A stretch of DNA of 64,000 nt from Bolinopsis microptera. Taxonomy: Eukaryota > Ctenophora > Tentaculata > Lobata > Bolinopsidae. This document shows, piece after piece, positions 9,715 through 21,111 of the stretch. Positions within the stretch are counted from its first letter, which is position 1. Each line of letters opens with the position of its first letter. The stretch spans positions 2,516,359 to 2,580,358 of the forward strand of contig NC_087075.1 in assembly GCF_026151205.1 (NCBI RefSeq). Reading direction: 5' to 3'. Under the pieces are notes generated by a model. That model was not told the origin of the DNA. It searched no databases and worked only from the letters and a program-made list of their open reading frames with translations. Both the position numbers and the translations under genes were made by a program.

Positions 9715-12700
9715 CTCACAAACTCCGCGTACATCGGATTAATAGTAATACTAATACTGTGTAACTTTTAACTGTATGTTTGTTTCTCCCAAACTCTGCG
9801 TACATCGGAGTAATACTAATACTGTGTAACTTTTAACTGTATATTTGTTTCTCCCAAACTCTGCGTACATCGGATTAATAGTAATACTAATACTGTGTAA
9901 CTTTTAACTGTATGTTTGTTTCTCCCAAACTCTGCGTACATCGGAGTAATACTAATACTGTGTAACTTTTAACTGTATGTTTGTTTCTCCCAAACTCCGC
10001 GTACATCGGAGTAATACTAATACTGTGTAACTTTTAACTGTATATTTGTTTCTCCCAAACTCTGCGTACATCGGATTAATAGTAATACTAATACTGTGTA
10101 ACTTTTAACTGTATATTTGTTTCTCCCAAACTCTGCGTACATCGGAGTAATACTAATACTGTGTAACTTTTAACTGTATATTTGTTTCTCCCAAACTCTG
10201 CGTACATCGGAGTAATACTAATACTGTGTAACTTTTAACTGTATATTTGTTTCTCCCAAACTCTGCGTACATCGGAGTAATACTAATACTGTGTAACTTT
10301 TAACTGTATGTTTGTTTCTCCCAAACTCTGCGTACATCGGAGTAATACTAATACTGTGTAACTTTTAACTGTATGTTTGTTTCTCCCAAACTCCGCGTAC
10401 ATCGGAGTAATACTAATACTGTGTAACTTTTAACTGTATATTTGTTTCTCCCAAACTCTGCGTACATCGGATTAATAGTAATACTAATACTGTGTAACTT
10501 TTAACTGTATGTTTGTTTCTCCCAAACTCTGCGTACATCGGAGTAATACTAATACTGTGTAACTTTTAACTGTATATTTGTTTCTCCCAAACTCTGCGTA
10601 CATCGGATTAATAGTAATACTAATACTGTGTAACTTTTAACTGTATGTTTGTTTCTCCCAAACTCTGCGTACATCGGAGTAATACTAATACTGTGTAACT
10701 TTTAACTGTATATTTGTTTCTCCCAAACTCTGCGTACATCGGAGTAATACTAATACTGTGTAACTTTTAACTGTATATTTGTTTCTCCCAAACTCTGCGT
10801 ACATCGGATTAATAGTAATACTAATACTGTGTAACTTTTAACTGTATGTTTGTTTCTCCCAAACTCTGCGTACATCGGAGTAATACTAATACTGTGTAAC
10901 TTTTAACTGTATATTTGTTTCTCCCAAACTCCGCGTACATCGGAGTAATACTAAAACTGTGTAACTTTTAACTGTATGTTTGTTTCTCACAAACTCTGCG
11001 TACATCGGATTAATAGTAATACTAATACTGTGTAACTTTTAACTGTATATTTGTTTCTCCCAAACTCTGCGTACATCGGAGTAATACTAATACTGTGTAA
11101 CTTTTAACTGTATATTTGTTTCTCCCAAACTCTGCGTACATCGGAGTAATACTAATACTGTGTAACTTTTAACTGTATATTTGTTTCTCCCAAACTCTGC
11201 GTACATCGGATTAATAGTAATACTAATACTGTGTAACTTTTAACTGTATGTTTGTTTCTCCCAAACTCTGCGTACATCGGAGTAATACTAATACTGTGTA
11301 ACTTTTAACTGTATATTTGTTTCTCCCAAACTCCGCGTACATCGGAGTAATACTAAAACTGTGTAACTTTTAACTGTATGTTTGTTTCTCACAAACTCTG
11401 CGTACATCGGATTAATAGTAATACTAATACTGTGTAACTTTTAACTGTATGTTTGTTTCTCCCAAACTCTGCGTACATCGGAGTAATACTAATACTGTGT
11501 AACTTTTAACTGTATGTTTGTTTCTCCCAAACTCCGCGTACATCGGAGTAATACTAATACTGTGTAACTTTTAACTGTATGTTTGTTTCTCCCAAACTCT
11601 GCGTACATCGGAGTAATACTAATACTGTGTAACTTTTAACTGTATATTTGTTTCTCCCAAACTCTGCGTACATCGGATTAATAGTAATACTAATACTGTG
11701 TAACTTTTAACTGTATGTTTGTTTCTCCCAAACTCTGCGTACATCGGAGTAATACTAATACTGTGTAACTTTTAACTGTATATTTGTTTCTCCCAAACTC
11801 CGCGTACATCGGAGTAATACTAAAACTGTGTAACTTTTAACTGTATGTTTGTTTCTCACAAACTCTGCGTACATCGGATTAATAGTAATACTAATACTGT
11901 GTAACTTTTAACTGTATGTTTGTTTCTCCCAAACTCTGCGTACATCGGAGTAATACTAATACTGTGTAACTTTTAACTGTATGTTTGTTTCTCCCAAACT
12001 CCGCGTACATCGGAGTAATACTAAAACTGTGTAACTTTTAACTGTATGTTTGTTTCTCACAAACTCTGCGTACATCGGATTAATAGTAATACTAATACTG
12101 TGTAACTTTTAACTGTATGTTTGTTTCTCCCAAACTCTGCGTACATCGGAGTAATACTAATACTGTGTAACTTTTAACTGTATGTTTGTTTCTCCCAAAC
12201 TCCGCGTACATCGGAGTAATACTAATACTGTGTAACTTTTAACTGTATGTTTGTTTCTCCCAAACTCTGCGTACATCGGAGTAATACTAATACTGTGTAA
12301 CTTTTAACTGTATGTTTGTTTCTCCCAAACTCTGCGTACATCGGAGTAATACTAATACTGTGTAACTTTTAACTGTATGTTTGTTCCTCCCAAACTCTGC
12401 GTACATCGGAGTAATAGTAATACTAATACTGTGTAACTTTTAACTGTATGTTTGTTTCTCCCAAACTCCGCGTACATCGGAGTAATACTAATACTGTGTA
12501 ACTTTTAACTGTATGTTTGTTCCTCCCAAACTCTGCGTACATCGGAGTATTACTAATACTGTGTAACTTTTAACTGTATATTTGTTCCTCCCAAACTCTG
12601 CGTACATCGGAGTATTACTAATACTGTGTAACTTTTAACTGTATGTTTGTTTCTCCCAAACTCTGCGTACATCGGAGTATTACTAATACTGTGTAACTTT

Positions 12701-13105
12701 TAACTGTATGTTTGTTTCTCCCAAACTCTGCGTACATCGGAGTATTACTAATACTGTGTAACTTTTAACTGTATGTTTGTTCCTCCCAAACTCTGCGTAC
12801 ATCGGAGTAATACTAATACTGTGTAACTTTTAACTGTATGTTTGTTTCTCCCAAACTCTGCGTACATCGGAGTAATACTAATACTGTGTAACTTTTAACT
12901 GTATGTTTGTTTCTCCCAAACTCTGCGTACATCGGAGTATTACTAATACTGTGTAACTTTTAACTGTATGTTTGTTTCTCCCAAACTCTGCGTACATCGG
13001 AGTATTACTAATACTGTGTAACTTTTAACTGTATATTTGTTCCTCCCAAACTCTGCGTACATCGGAGTAATACTAATACTGTGTAACTTTTAACTGTATG
13101 TTTGT
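9715..13105 (-). repeat. 65-bp satellite array, right arm, with higher-order structure
   Basis: About fifty copies of the same 65/71-bp satellite as at 4395-5175 lie here in reverse orientation. A marker variant, TACTAAAACTGTG, recurs near 10951, 11353, 11821 and 12031, spacings of about 402, 468 and 210 bp. These are six, seven and three monomers, so blocks of several monomers have been duplicated together. The array ends at about 13105. Confidence 0.95.
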
Positions 13106-13930
13106 TACATACTATATTACTAACAGTAAAGTTAAGAGTAATAATTATAAGAAGCGTACCATGTTGAACTTATCAACGGTCACTTCACACTTTACACTTG
13201 CTTTTAGTTCTATAGGTTATTTTTTAAACATAGCTCATCGGACGTTATTTTACCCGTACTGCCACCGGACATAATGTGAACGGCCGGCATAATTTTGAGC
13301 GGAAATTAAAATAAACGCTAGGGCTTAACTTGTAGCATCTGCAACTATTAACTTATGTCCGTAAAAATAAACTATAAGTTAGTTTTATTGATCATATTAG
13401 GTGTACAACTACAACTACAATTAATTTTGCTCAGGGTTATGTTTTAATAGTTTAATATTTTGGTATTCCCCTGTGTGTTCCAACATAACAGGAATATTTA
13501 CTCAATGACTCAGAGTAGAATGTATATACTAATCTCTGATATTATATATTGAAACATAGCCCGCCAAGTACAGCACATACCTCAATACACATTACAGTGA
13601 ACGTAACATGCAATGCGATCCTGAGGGCTATAATTATGAGAAGGTGTTGTCACGTGATCTCCCTCACATGACTACTATCGAGTCACCATTTAGTATGAAT
13701 CAGCAATTAAACTACTGTGCTTACATATGCAGAATGATGGATGAGCACATATAATTGCCTGCTTCATAGTTTGTTCACCCAATATATTCACCCAATGTTA
13801 TTGTTACTATCAAAGCTGTGTTAGGACCATTTTCAAAAATATTTCGCCATCTATACTGTCACAATGTAAGTTTTACAATGGTACAACCTCCATAAAAATC
13901 TAAAAAAATCGGATAAAACCAACCACACTA
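13106..13930. other. AT-rich single-copy stretch, no gene recognised
   Basis: This is unique-looking sequence between the satellite and the 21-bp repeat. I looked for the upstream part of FTSJ1 here and did not find it. No ORF, tRNA or transposon terminus could be supported. Confidence 0.6.
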
Positions 13931-14096
13931 TGCACTGCTAGGACAGTTCACTGCACTGCTAGGACAGTTCACTGCACTGCTAGGACAGTTCACTGCATTG
14001 CTAGGACAGTTCACTGCACTGCTAGGACAGTTCACTGCACTGCTAGGACAGTTTACTGCACTGTTAGGAGAGTTCACTGCACTACTAGGACAGTTC
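13931..14096 (+). repeat. 21-bp minisatellite (GCTAGGACAGTTCACTGCACT)n
   Basis: About eight head-to-tail copies of a 21-bp unit with few substitutions directly abut the 48-bp array. The last unit breaks off at GTTCAC, immediately followed by GTGGTATGTGAC of the 48-bp repeat. Confidence 0.9.
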
Positions 14097-14098
14097 AC

Positions 14099-17000
14099 GT
14101 GGTATGTGACGGAGCACCTGCAATGTGACAGGAGGGAGCTGATCTAGTGGTATGTGGTGGAGCACCTGCAATGTGACAAGAGGAAGCTGATCTAGTGGTA
14201 TGTGACGGAGCACCTGCAATGTGACAGGAGGAAGCTGATCTAGTGGTATGTGACGGAGCACCTGCAATGTGACAGGAGGAAGCTGATCTAGTGGTATGTG
14301 GTGGAGCACCTGCAATGTGACAGGAGGAAGCTGATCTAGTGGTATCTGGTGGAGCACCTGCAATATGACAGGAGGAAGCTGATCTAGTGGTATGTGACGG
14401 AGCACCTGCAATGTGACAGGAGGAAGCTGATCTAGTGGTATGTGACGGAGCACCTGCAATGTGACAGGAGGAAGCTGATCTAGTGGTATGTGACGGAGCA
14501 CCTGCAATGTGACAGGAGGAAGCTGATCTAGTGGTATGTGACGGAGCACCTGCAATGTGACAAGAGGAAGCTGATCTAGTGGTATGTGACGGAGCACCTG
14601 CAATGTGACAAGAGGAAGCTGATCTAGTGGTATGTGACGGAGCAGACCTGCAATGTGACAGGAGGAAGCTGATCTAGTGGTATGTGGTGGAGCACCTGCA
14701 ATGTGACAGGAGGAGCTGATCTAGTGGTATGTGACGGAGCACCTGCAATGTGACAGGAGGAAGCTGATCTAGTGGTATGTGACGGAGCACCTGCAATGTG
14801 ACAGGAGGAAGCTGATCTAGTGGTATGTGGTGGAGCACCTGCAATGTGACAAGAGGAAGCTGATCTAGTGGTATGTGACGGAGCACCTGCAATGTGACAG
14901 GAGGAAGCTGATCTAGTGGTATGTGACGGAGCACCTGCAATGTGACAGGAGGAAGCTGATCTAGTGGTATGTGACGGAGCACCTGCAATGTGACAGGAGG
15001 AAGCTGATCTAGTGGTATGTGGCGAGCACCTGCAATGTGACAGAGGAAGCTGATCTAGTGGTATGTGACGAGCACCTGCAATGTGACAGGAAGGAAGCTG
15101 ATCTAGTGGTATGTGACGGAGCACCTGCAATGTGACAGGAGGAAGCTGATCTAGTGGTATGTGGCGGAGCACCTGCAATGTGACAGGAGGAAGCTGATCT
15201 AGTGGTATGTGACGGAGCACCTGCAATGTGACAGGAGGAAGCTGATCTAGTGGTATGTGACGGAGCACCTGCAATGTGACAGGAGGAAGCTGATCTAGTG
15301 GTATGTGACAGAGCACCTGCAATGTAACAGGAGGAAGCTGATCTAGTGGTATGTGGTGGAGCACCTGCAATGTGACCAAGAGGAAGCTGATCTAGTGGTA
15401 TGTGGTGAGCACCTGCAATGTGACAGAGGAAGCTGATCTAGTGGTATGTGACGGAGCACCTGCAATGTGACAGGAGGAAGCTGATCTAGTGGTATGTGAC
15501 GGAGCACCTGCAATGTGACAGGAGGAAGCTGATCTAGTGGTATGTGACAGAGCACCTGCAAATGTAAACAGGAGAAGCTGATCTAGTGGTATGTGGGACG
15601 GAGCACCTAGCATTGTGACAGGAGGGGAAGCTGATCTAGTGGTATGTGGCGGAAGCACCTGCAATGTGACAGGAGGGAAGCTGATCTAGTGGTTTGTGAT
15701 CGGAGCACCTGCAATGTGACAGGAGGAAGGTGATCTAGTGGTATGTGACGGAGCACCTGCAATGTGGGACAGGGAGGAAGCTGATCTAGTGGTATGTGAC
15801 GGAGCACCTGCATTGTGCACGGAGGAAGCTGATCTTGTGGGTATGTGGTGGTGGTGAGCTCCTGCAATGTGACAGGAGGAAGGCCTGATCTAGTGGAATG
15901 TGACGGAGCACCTGCAATGTGACAGGAGGAAGCTGACTATAGTGGTATTTGGCGGAGCACCTGCAATGTGACAGGAGGAAGCTGACTATGGTATGGGGGG
16001 AGCACCTGCTTGGACAAGAGAATGATCTAGTGGTATGTGAGGGAGCACCGCAAGGGCAGGAGGAAGCTAATTAGTGGTTGTACGGAGCACCTGCAATGGC
16101 AGGGGGGCTGATCAGGGGAAAAGGACGGAGCACCTCAATGTACGAGGAAGCTGATCAAGGGGTATGTTGACGGGCCCTCATGGAGGGGGAAGCGATATAG
16201 GGGTAGTGACGGAGCACCTGCAATGTGAAGGAGGAACTGATTAGTGGTATGTACGGGCCCCTCAATGTCGGGGAAGCTGTCTAGTGGTATGTGAGGGACA
16301 CCTCAATGTACAGGGGGAAAGTGATCTAGTGGTTTGTGAGGGCACTGCAATGTGAAAAGGGGGAACTGTCTAGGGGTAGTGACGGAGCCCTGCAAGTGAC
16401 AGGGGAAGCGATCTATGGTATGTGACAAGCACCTCTTACAGGGGGAAGCGATCTAGGGATTGGCGGAGCACCTGCAAGTGACAGGGGGAATGATCTATGG
16501 AAGGGCGGACACCTGCAATTGACAGGGGGAAGCTGAATTAGGGGTTTGGCAAAGCACCTGCAAGTGAAAAGAGGAAGTGATCTGGGGTTGTGAGGGAGCC
16601 CTAAAGGGGACAGGGGGAACAAATCTAGGGGTATTGACGGAGCCCCCAATGTGACGGGAGGTACTGATTGGGTATTACGGAGCACCTCAATGGACAGGAG
16701 AAGCTGTAAAGGGGTTGGGAAGGAGCCCCTGCAATGTGAAGGGGGGAAGCAAATATGGGAGGACGAGCCCTGCAATGTGCAGGGGGAAGCTACAGGGGAT
16801 GGCGGAGCACCTGCAAGTGACGGGGGAAGCTATTAGTGGTAGGGAGGGACACCGAATGGACAGGGGGAAGCTATTATTTAAAGTCGGAGCACCTGCAAGT
16901 GAAGGGGGGAAGCTGACTATGGAGTAGGAGCCCCTGCAATGTGACAGGAGGAAGTTCCCTGGTATGTGACGGACCCTGCAAGTGACAGGGGGAATTTACT

Positions 17001-19867
17001 ATTTTGTGGCGGAGCCCTGAAATTTGACAGGAGAACGATCTAGTGGTATTAGGGGACACCTGCATGTGACAGGGGAATGACTAGGGTATTGGCGGAGCAC
17101 CTGCAATGTGAAAAAGGGGAAGTGATTTTGGGGTTGTGACGGACCCGCTGTCGGGAGGAAAGCTGATCATGTTTGGGGACACCTGCAATGTGAAGGGGAA
17201 GTGATCTATGTATGTAGGGAGCACCTGCAATGTGACAGGGGGAAACTGACTATTATTACGGGCCCGAAATGTGCAGGGGGGAAGTGTCTAGGGAAAGGGG
17301 GGGAGCACCTGCAATTTACGGAGGAACGATCTAGTGGTAGGAGGGACCCGCAATTGACAGGGGGAAGCGATCTAGTGGTTGGGCGAGACCTAAAATTGAC
17401 AAGTAAAACTGATCAGTGGTATGGACGGAGCACCTCAATGTGACGGGAGGAAGCGACAGTGGTATGTGAGGGAGCCCTCAATGTGACGGGAGGAAGCGAT
17501 CAGTGGTATTACGGAGCACCGCAGGGGACAGGGGGAAGCTGATTGGGGTATTTTGGGGGCCCCTAAATGTGACAGGAGGAAGCTGATCTATGATGTGGCG
17601 GAGCACCTAAAAGGGTGACGGGGGGGGAAAATCAGTTTTTTGGGGGGAGCACCTCAATGTGACAGGAGGAAGTAAAACTAGGGGTATGGGGGAGCACCTC
17701 AATGGGGAGGGAGCGACTAGGGGTATTACGGACCCCTGCAATGTACAGGAAAGCTGATTTTGGGGGAAAAATTTGGGACGGACCCCGCAATGGCAGGGGG
17801 AAGCGATCAGGGGAAAGTGAGGAGCACCTGCGGGAAGGGAGGAAGCTGACTATGGTAATTGGGGACCCCCTCAATGTGAAGGAGGAAGGGGCTAGGGGAG
17901 TACGGCACCGGGCTTGAAAGGGAAAGCTGATCTAGGGTAGTGACGGAGCACCTGCAATCGGACGGGAGGGAACGACAGGGTAGGGGGAGAGCACCTGCAA
18001 TTAAAGGGAGAAATGACAGGGGTTGTGGGGAGCCCCTCAATGTGAAAAGAGGAAGCGATCTAGGGGTATGTGGGGGAGCCCTGAAATGTGAGGAGGAAGC
18101 TGCTAGTGTATTGATGGGCCCCGCAATGTGACGGGGGAAAGCTGATCTTTGTATGTGACGACCCCCCCAAATGTGAAGGGAGAAGCTATCTAGGGGATGT
18201 GGGGGAGCCCCTGCTTTACAGGGGGAAGCTGATCTAGGGTAGGAGGGGCACCTGCAATGTGACAAGGAAGCGTCAGTGTATTGGACGGAGCACCCAAACA
18301 AGGAAGCTGACAGGGTATGTGACGAACACCTCAAGGGTCGGAGGAAGTGTCGGGTATTGCGGACACCCAATTGACAGAGGAAGTGATTACTGGTTTAGGG
18401 AGCACCTGCTTGTACAGGGGGAAGCTATCTAGTGGTATTGAGGAGCCCTGCTGTACAAAAAAGCTGATTAGGATTGGTGGAGCACCTGCAATGTGAAAAA
18501 GGGGAAAGTATCTAGGGGTATGTGAGGGAGACCGCAATTGACGGGAGGAAGTGACTAGGGTTTTGGAGGGGCACCCAATGTACAGGGGGAGCGATTTTGG
18601 GGTAGTACGGACACCTGCAATGGACGGAAGGGGATCTAGTGGTATTGACAGAAAACCGAAAATGGTAGTGACGGAGCACCTCATGTGACGGGAAAAGCGA
18701 TCTAGGGATGTGACGAGCCCCTGAAAGGGACAAGAGGACAACAGGGGGAGGGAGGGACACCTGAAATTACAGGGGGAAGCGATCATGGTATTAGGGCCCC
18801 TCATTGACAGGGGAAAAGCTATCTAGTGTATGTGACAGCCCCTCCCATTGACAGGAGGAAGCTGATCTAGGGTTTACGGGCACCTGCAATGTGACGGGGG
18901 AAGCTGATTTGGTATGTGAGGGAGCACCTGCAATTGACGGGAGGAAGTGATCAGGGGGATGTGCGGGCCCTCAATTGACAGGGGAAGTGTGTAGGGGTAT
19001 GGGCGGGCCCCTGCAATTACAAAGGGGAAGCTGATCATGGTATTTGGCGGAGCACCTGCAAGGTGACGGGGAAGGATCGGGGTAGTGACGGAGCACCTGA
19101 AATGTAAAAGGGGAGGAACTGTCTGTGGTATGTGAGGGAGCCCTGCTGTGGCAGGGGGAAAAGCTGTTTTATGGTATGTGGGGGAGCACCTGCAATGTGA
19201 CGGGGAAGCTGTCTATTGGTAGGGAGGGACACCTGCAAGTACGGGGGAGCAAACTAGTGGTATGTGACGGAGCACCTGAAATGTGAAAGGGGAAGTGTTT
19301 TAGGGGTTGTGGGGGAGCACCTGCAAAGGGGAAAGGAACGATCTAGTGGATGGACGGAGCACCTAAAGTGAAAAGGAAATGCTGGGGATGTGACGGAGCC
19401 CTGAATGTGACAGGAGGAAGCGTTTCTAGTGGATGTGACGGGCCCCGCAGTACGGGATGAAGCGATCTATGGTATGTGAGGGACCCGCAATTGACAGGGG
19501 GAAGCTGATCATGGTAGTGGCGGAGCCCCGAATGTACAGGAGAAGCTGATCTATGGTATGTGGGGAGCACCTGCAGTACGGGGGGAAAGTGATCATTTTT
19601 CGGAGCACCTGCAATGTGAGCAGGAGGAAGCTGATTCTAGGATGGTATGTGACGGAGCACCTGCAATGTGACAGGAGGAAGCTGATCTAGTGGTATGTGA
19701 CGGAGCACCTGCAATGTGACAGGAGGAAGCTGATCTAGTGGTATGTGACGGGAGCACCTGCAATGTGACAGGAGGAAGCTGATCTAGTGGTATGTGACGG
19801 AGCACCTGCAATGTGACAAGAGGAAGCTGATCTAGTGGTATGTGACGGAGCACCTGCAATGTGACAG
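14099..19867 (+). repeat. 48-bp minisatellite derived from FTSJ1 coding sequence
   Basis: About 120 tandem copies of a 48-bp unit lie on the plus strand. One frame of the unit reads [25 protein letters not shown] is the methyltransferase core of FTSJ1/Trm7, containing the catalytic Asp in CDGAP, and the array ends exactly where the next part of the same protein (LHDVDEF...) begins at 19870. Relative to the family (GAPDVTGLHD) every unit carries two extra bases between the proline and valine codons, so each unit has an in-frame TGA. Units are clean at 14.1-15.9 and 19.63-19.87 kb and riddled with small indels at about 16.0-19.6 kb, which looks like uncorrected sequencing error. Long minus-strand frames (16-residue peptide period) are artefacts of the 48-bp period. 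Confidence 0.9.
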
Positions 19868-19968
19868 GACTCCACGATGTCGACGAGTTCATTCAGGCCC
19901 AGCTGCTCCTGGCTGCTTTCAACATTACCACTCACGTATTGAAGCTAGGTGGCACTTTCGTTGCTAAG
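19868..19968 (+). CDS. FTSJ1: FTSJ1/Trm7 tRNA 2'-O-methyltransferase, internal exon fragment
   Basis: The 101-bp segment encodes [11 protein letters not shown]...[13 protein letters not shown]. This is the FTSJ1/Trm7 signature downstream of CDGAP; the paralogues Spb1/FTSJ3 and MRM2 lack LHDVDE. The family uses SAM to methylate the ribose at tRNA positions 32 and 34. The final lysine of FVAK corresponds to the catalytic K of the K-D-K-E tetrad. A GT donor (AAG|GTAACC) follows at 19969, in phase for the expected IFRG continuation. On the left, CAG|GA could be an acceptor giving a phase-1 codon (G of VTGLHD). Alternatively the 48-bp repeat, which encodes the preceding [10 protein letters not shown], is the same exon carrying a 2-bp insertion. 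No other FTSJ1 exon was found in the window, so this may be one exon of a gene with large repeat-filled introns or a broken copy. Confidence 0.82.
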
Positions 19969-21110
19969 GTAACCAAGTTTTAATTACAAATTCATAAGGC
20001 ATTGTATTAGTGTCATATAGCGACTGAGGTAGGGTCAGGGCCAATGATATGATATGATGTAAGTGTTACTAGTCCTCTAGTTAGGTTCTTCTATATTAGC
20101 AGCTTGATGTTTTACTTTGTTGGGGAGGCGATGAGAACACGAGTTATTTTGAGAAACGGAAAATACTATAACTGTTTTTTGAACACGAAAATTGTATTTA
20201 TAAGAAAATAAAAAAAATTATCAAAAGAATTTTACAACATAATTTTACAATGCAACAAAAATTTAGTCTCAATCATTTTTTCCTTATGAAAACATTTCTC
20301 AGAGCCCCATTAAAGATTATTTTAAAAATTTTAAATTTAGTAAACATAAAGATTGGCTGTACTTCTTTTTGAACTTTTCTTTTTTTATTATTGCAATCTG
20401 AAATTTGGGATTTTGACAGTAACATTAAAATATACAACAATAAAAATAACAATAATAAAACTCATCTAAAAATAATCTCAGTCTCTTTTTGTCCATAAAT
20501 TGGGCCTTTATTCCCTCCCCCCTCAAAACTCTTTAAAAATAATTTAAATTAAAGATTAGCTTGAAGGGAAATTTAATAATTAGCTGCCAATTTTTATTAT
20601 TTTTTTTATATCATCTTTTTTATAATTTTCTTAATTTTCTTTTGATCATACTGCTTCGCGAAAAGCATTTCATTTTGTGTTAATACCCAAAACCTTTTTC
20701 CCAAAGGGAAAAACTTTTTATGTATTTTAAGGGCAAAAATCACCATTAAAGGAGATTTAAAAATTTTATTTTATAATTAAGAACAATTGGTTTTACAAAA
20801 AAAAAGAGTACAGACGTAAAATGATTAATTTAGCGTCTCTTAATATCGAAACAATTTCCGAAATTTCTCCTTTTAAAAAGGCCCCGAAAATTTTGTAGAA
20901 AAACAATTTCAAAAATGAAAACAAAAACAGAACAAACTTTTAAAATTTCAAAAAATTCTAAAATTTAAACCCGAATAAAAAATTCAAATAGTCTTTTCTT
21001 CTTAATAAATATGGTGGCCGGTTTTTAGCCTAAATAGGGGAAGGGCTTTTTAGCCGAAACCTTGACGCTCCATTCATTTAGCAAATTCAATTTCCCCATA
21101 AATAACCTTT
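19969..21110. other. AT-rich, noisy sequence after the FTSJ1 exon; no gene seen
   Basis: It begins with a GT donor and would be intronic if the FTSJ1 exon is used. Long A/T homopolymers and scattered C/G runs at 20.1-21.1 kb look like low-quality consensus. The next FTSJ1 exon (IFRGRD...) could not be found. Confidence 0.5.
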
Positions 21111-21111
21111 A

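Larger units (their letters stand above)
4395..10495. repeat. Giant inverted duplication (palindrome) with unequal arms
   Basis: Satellite, a unique ~55-bp linker and hexanucleotide tract on the left (4395-5465) recur reverse-complemented on the right (about 9425-10495). The junction at 5165-5300 matches 9590-9725 almost base for base. Inside this, 8163-8697 matches the reverse complement of 8698-9336 nearly perfectly. The simplest reading is one large palindrome centred near 8.7 kb. Its left arm carries an extra 3.5 copies of a 735-bp unit, and its right arm carries a much longer satellite (to 13.1 kb). It could be a real foldback duplication or an assembly or read-through artefact. Confidence 0.85.

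Noticed and set aside
14085-15867. Minus-strand frames with the period [16 protein letters not shown]
   Set aside because: Antisense shadow of the 48-bp repeat. The unit length is a multiple of three, so frames stay open by chance, and the coding history of the unit is on the plus strand.
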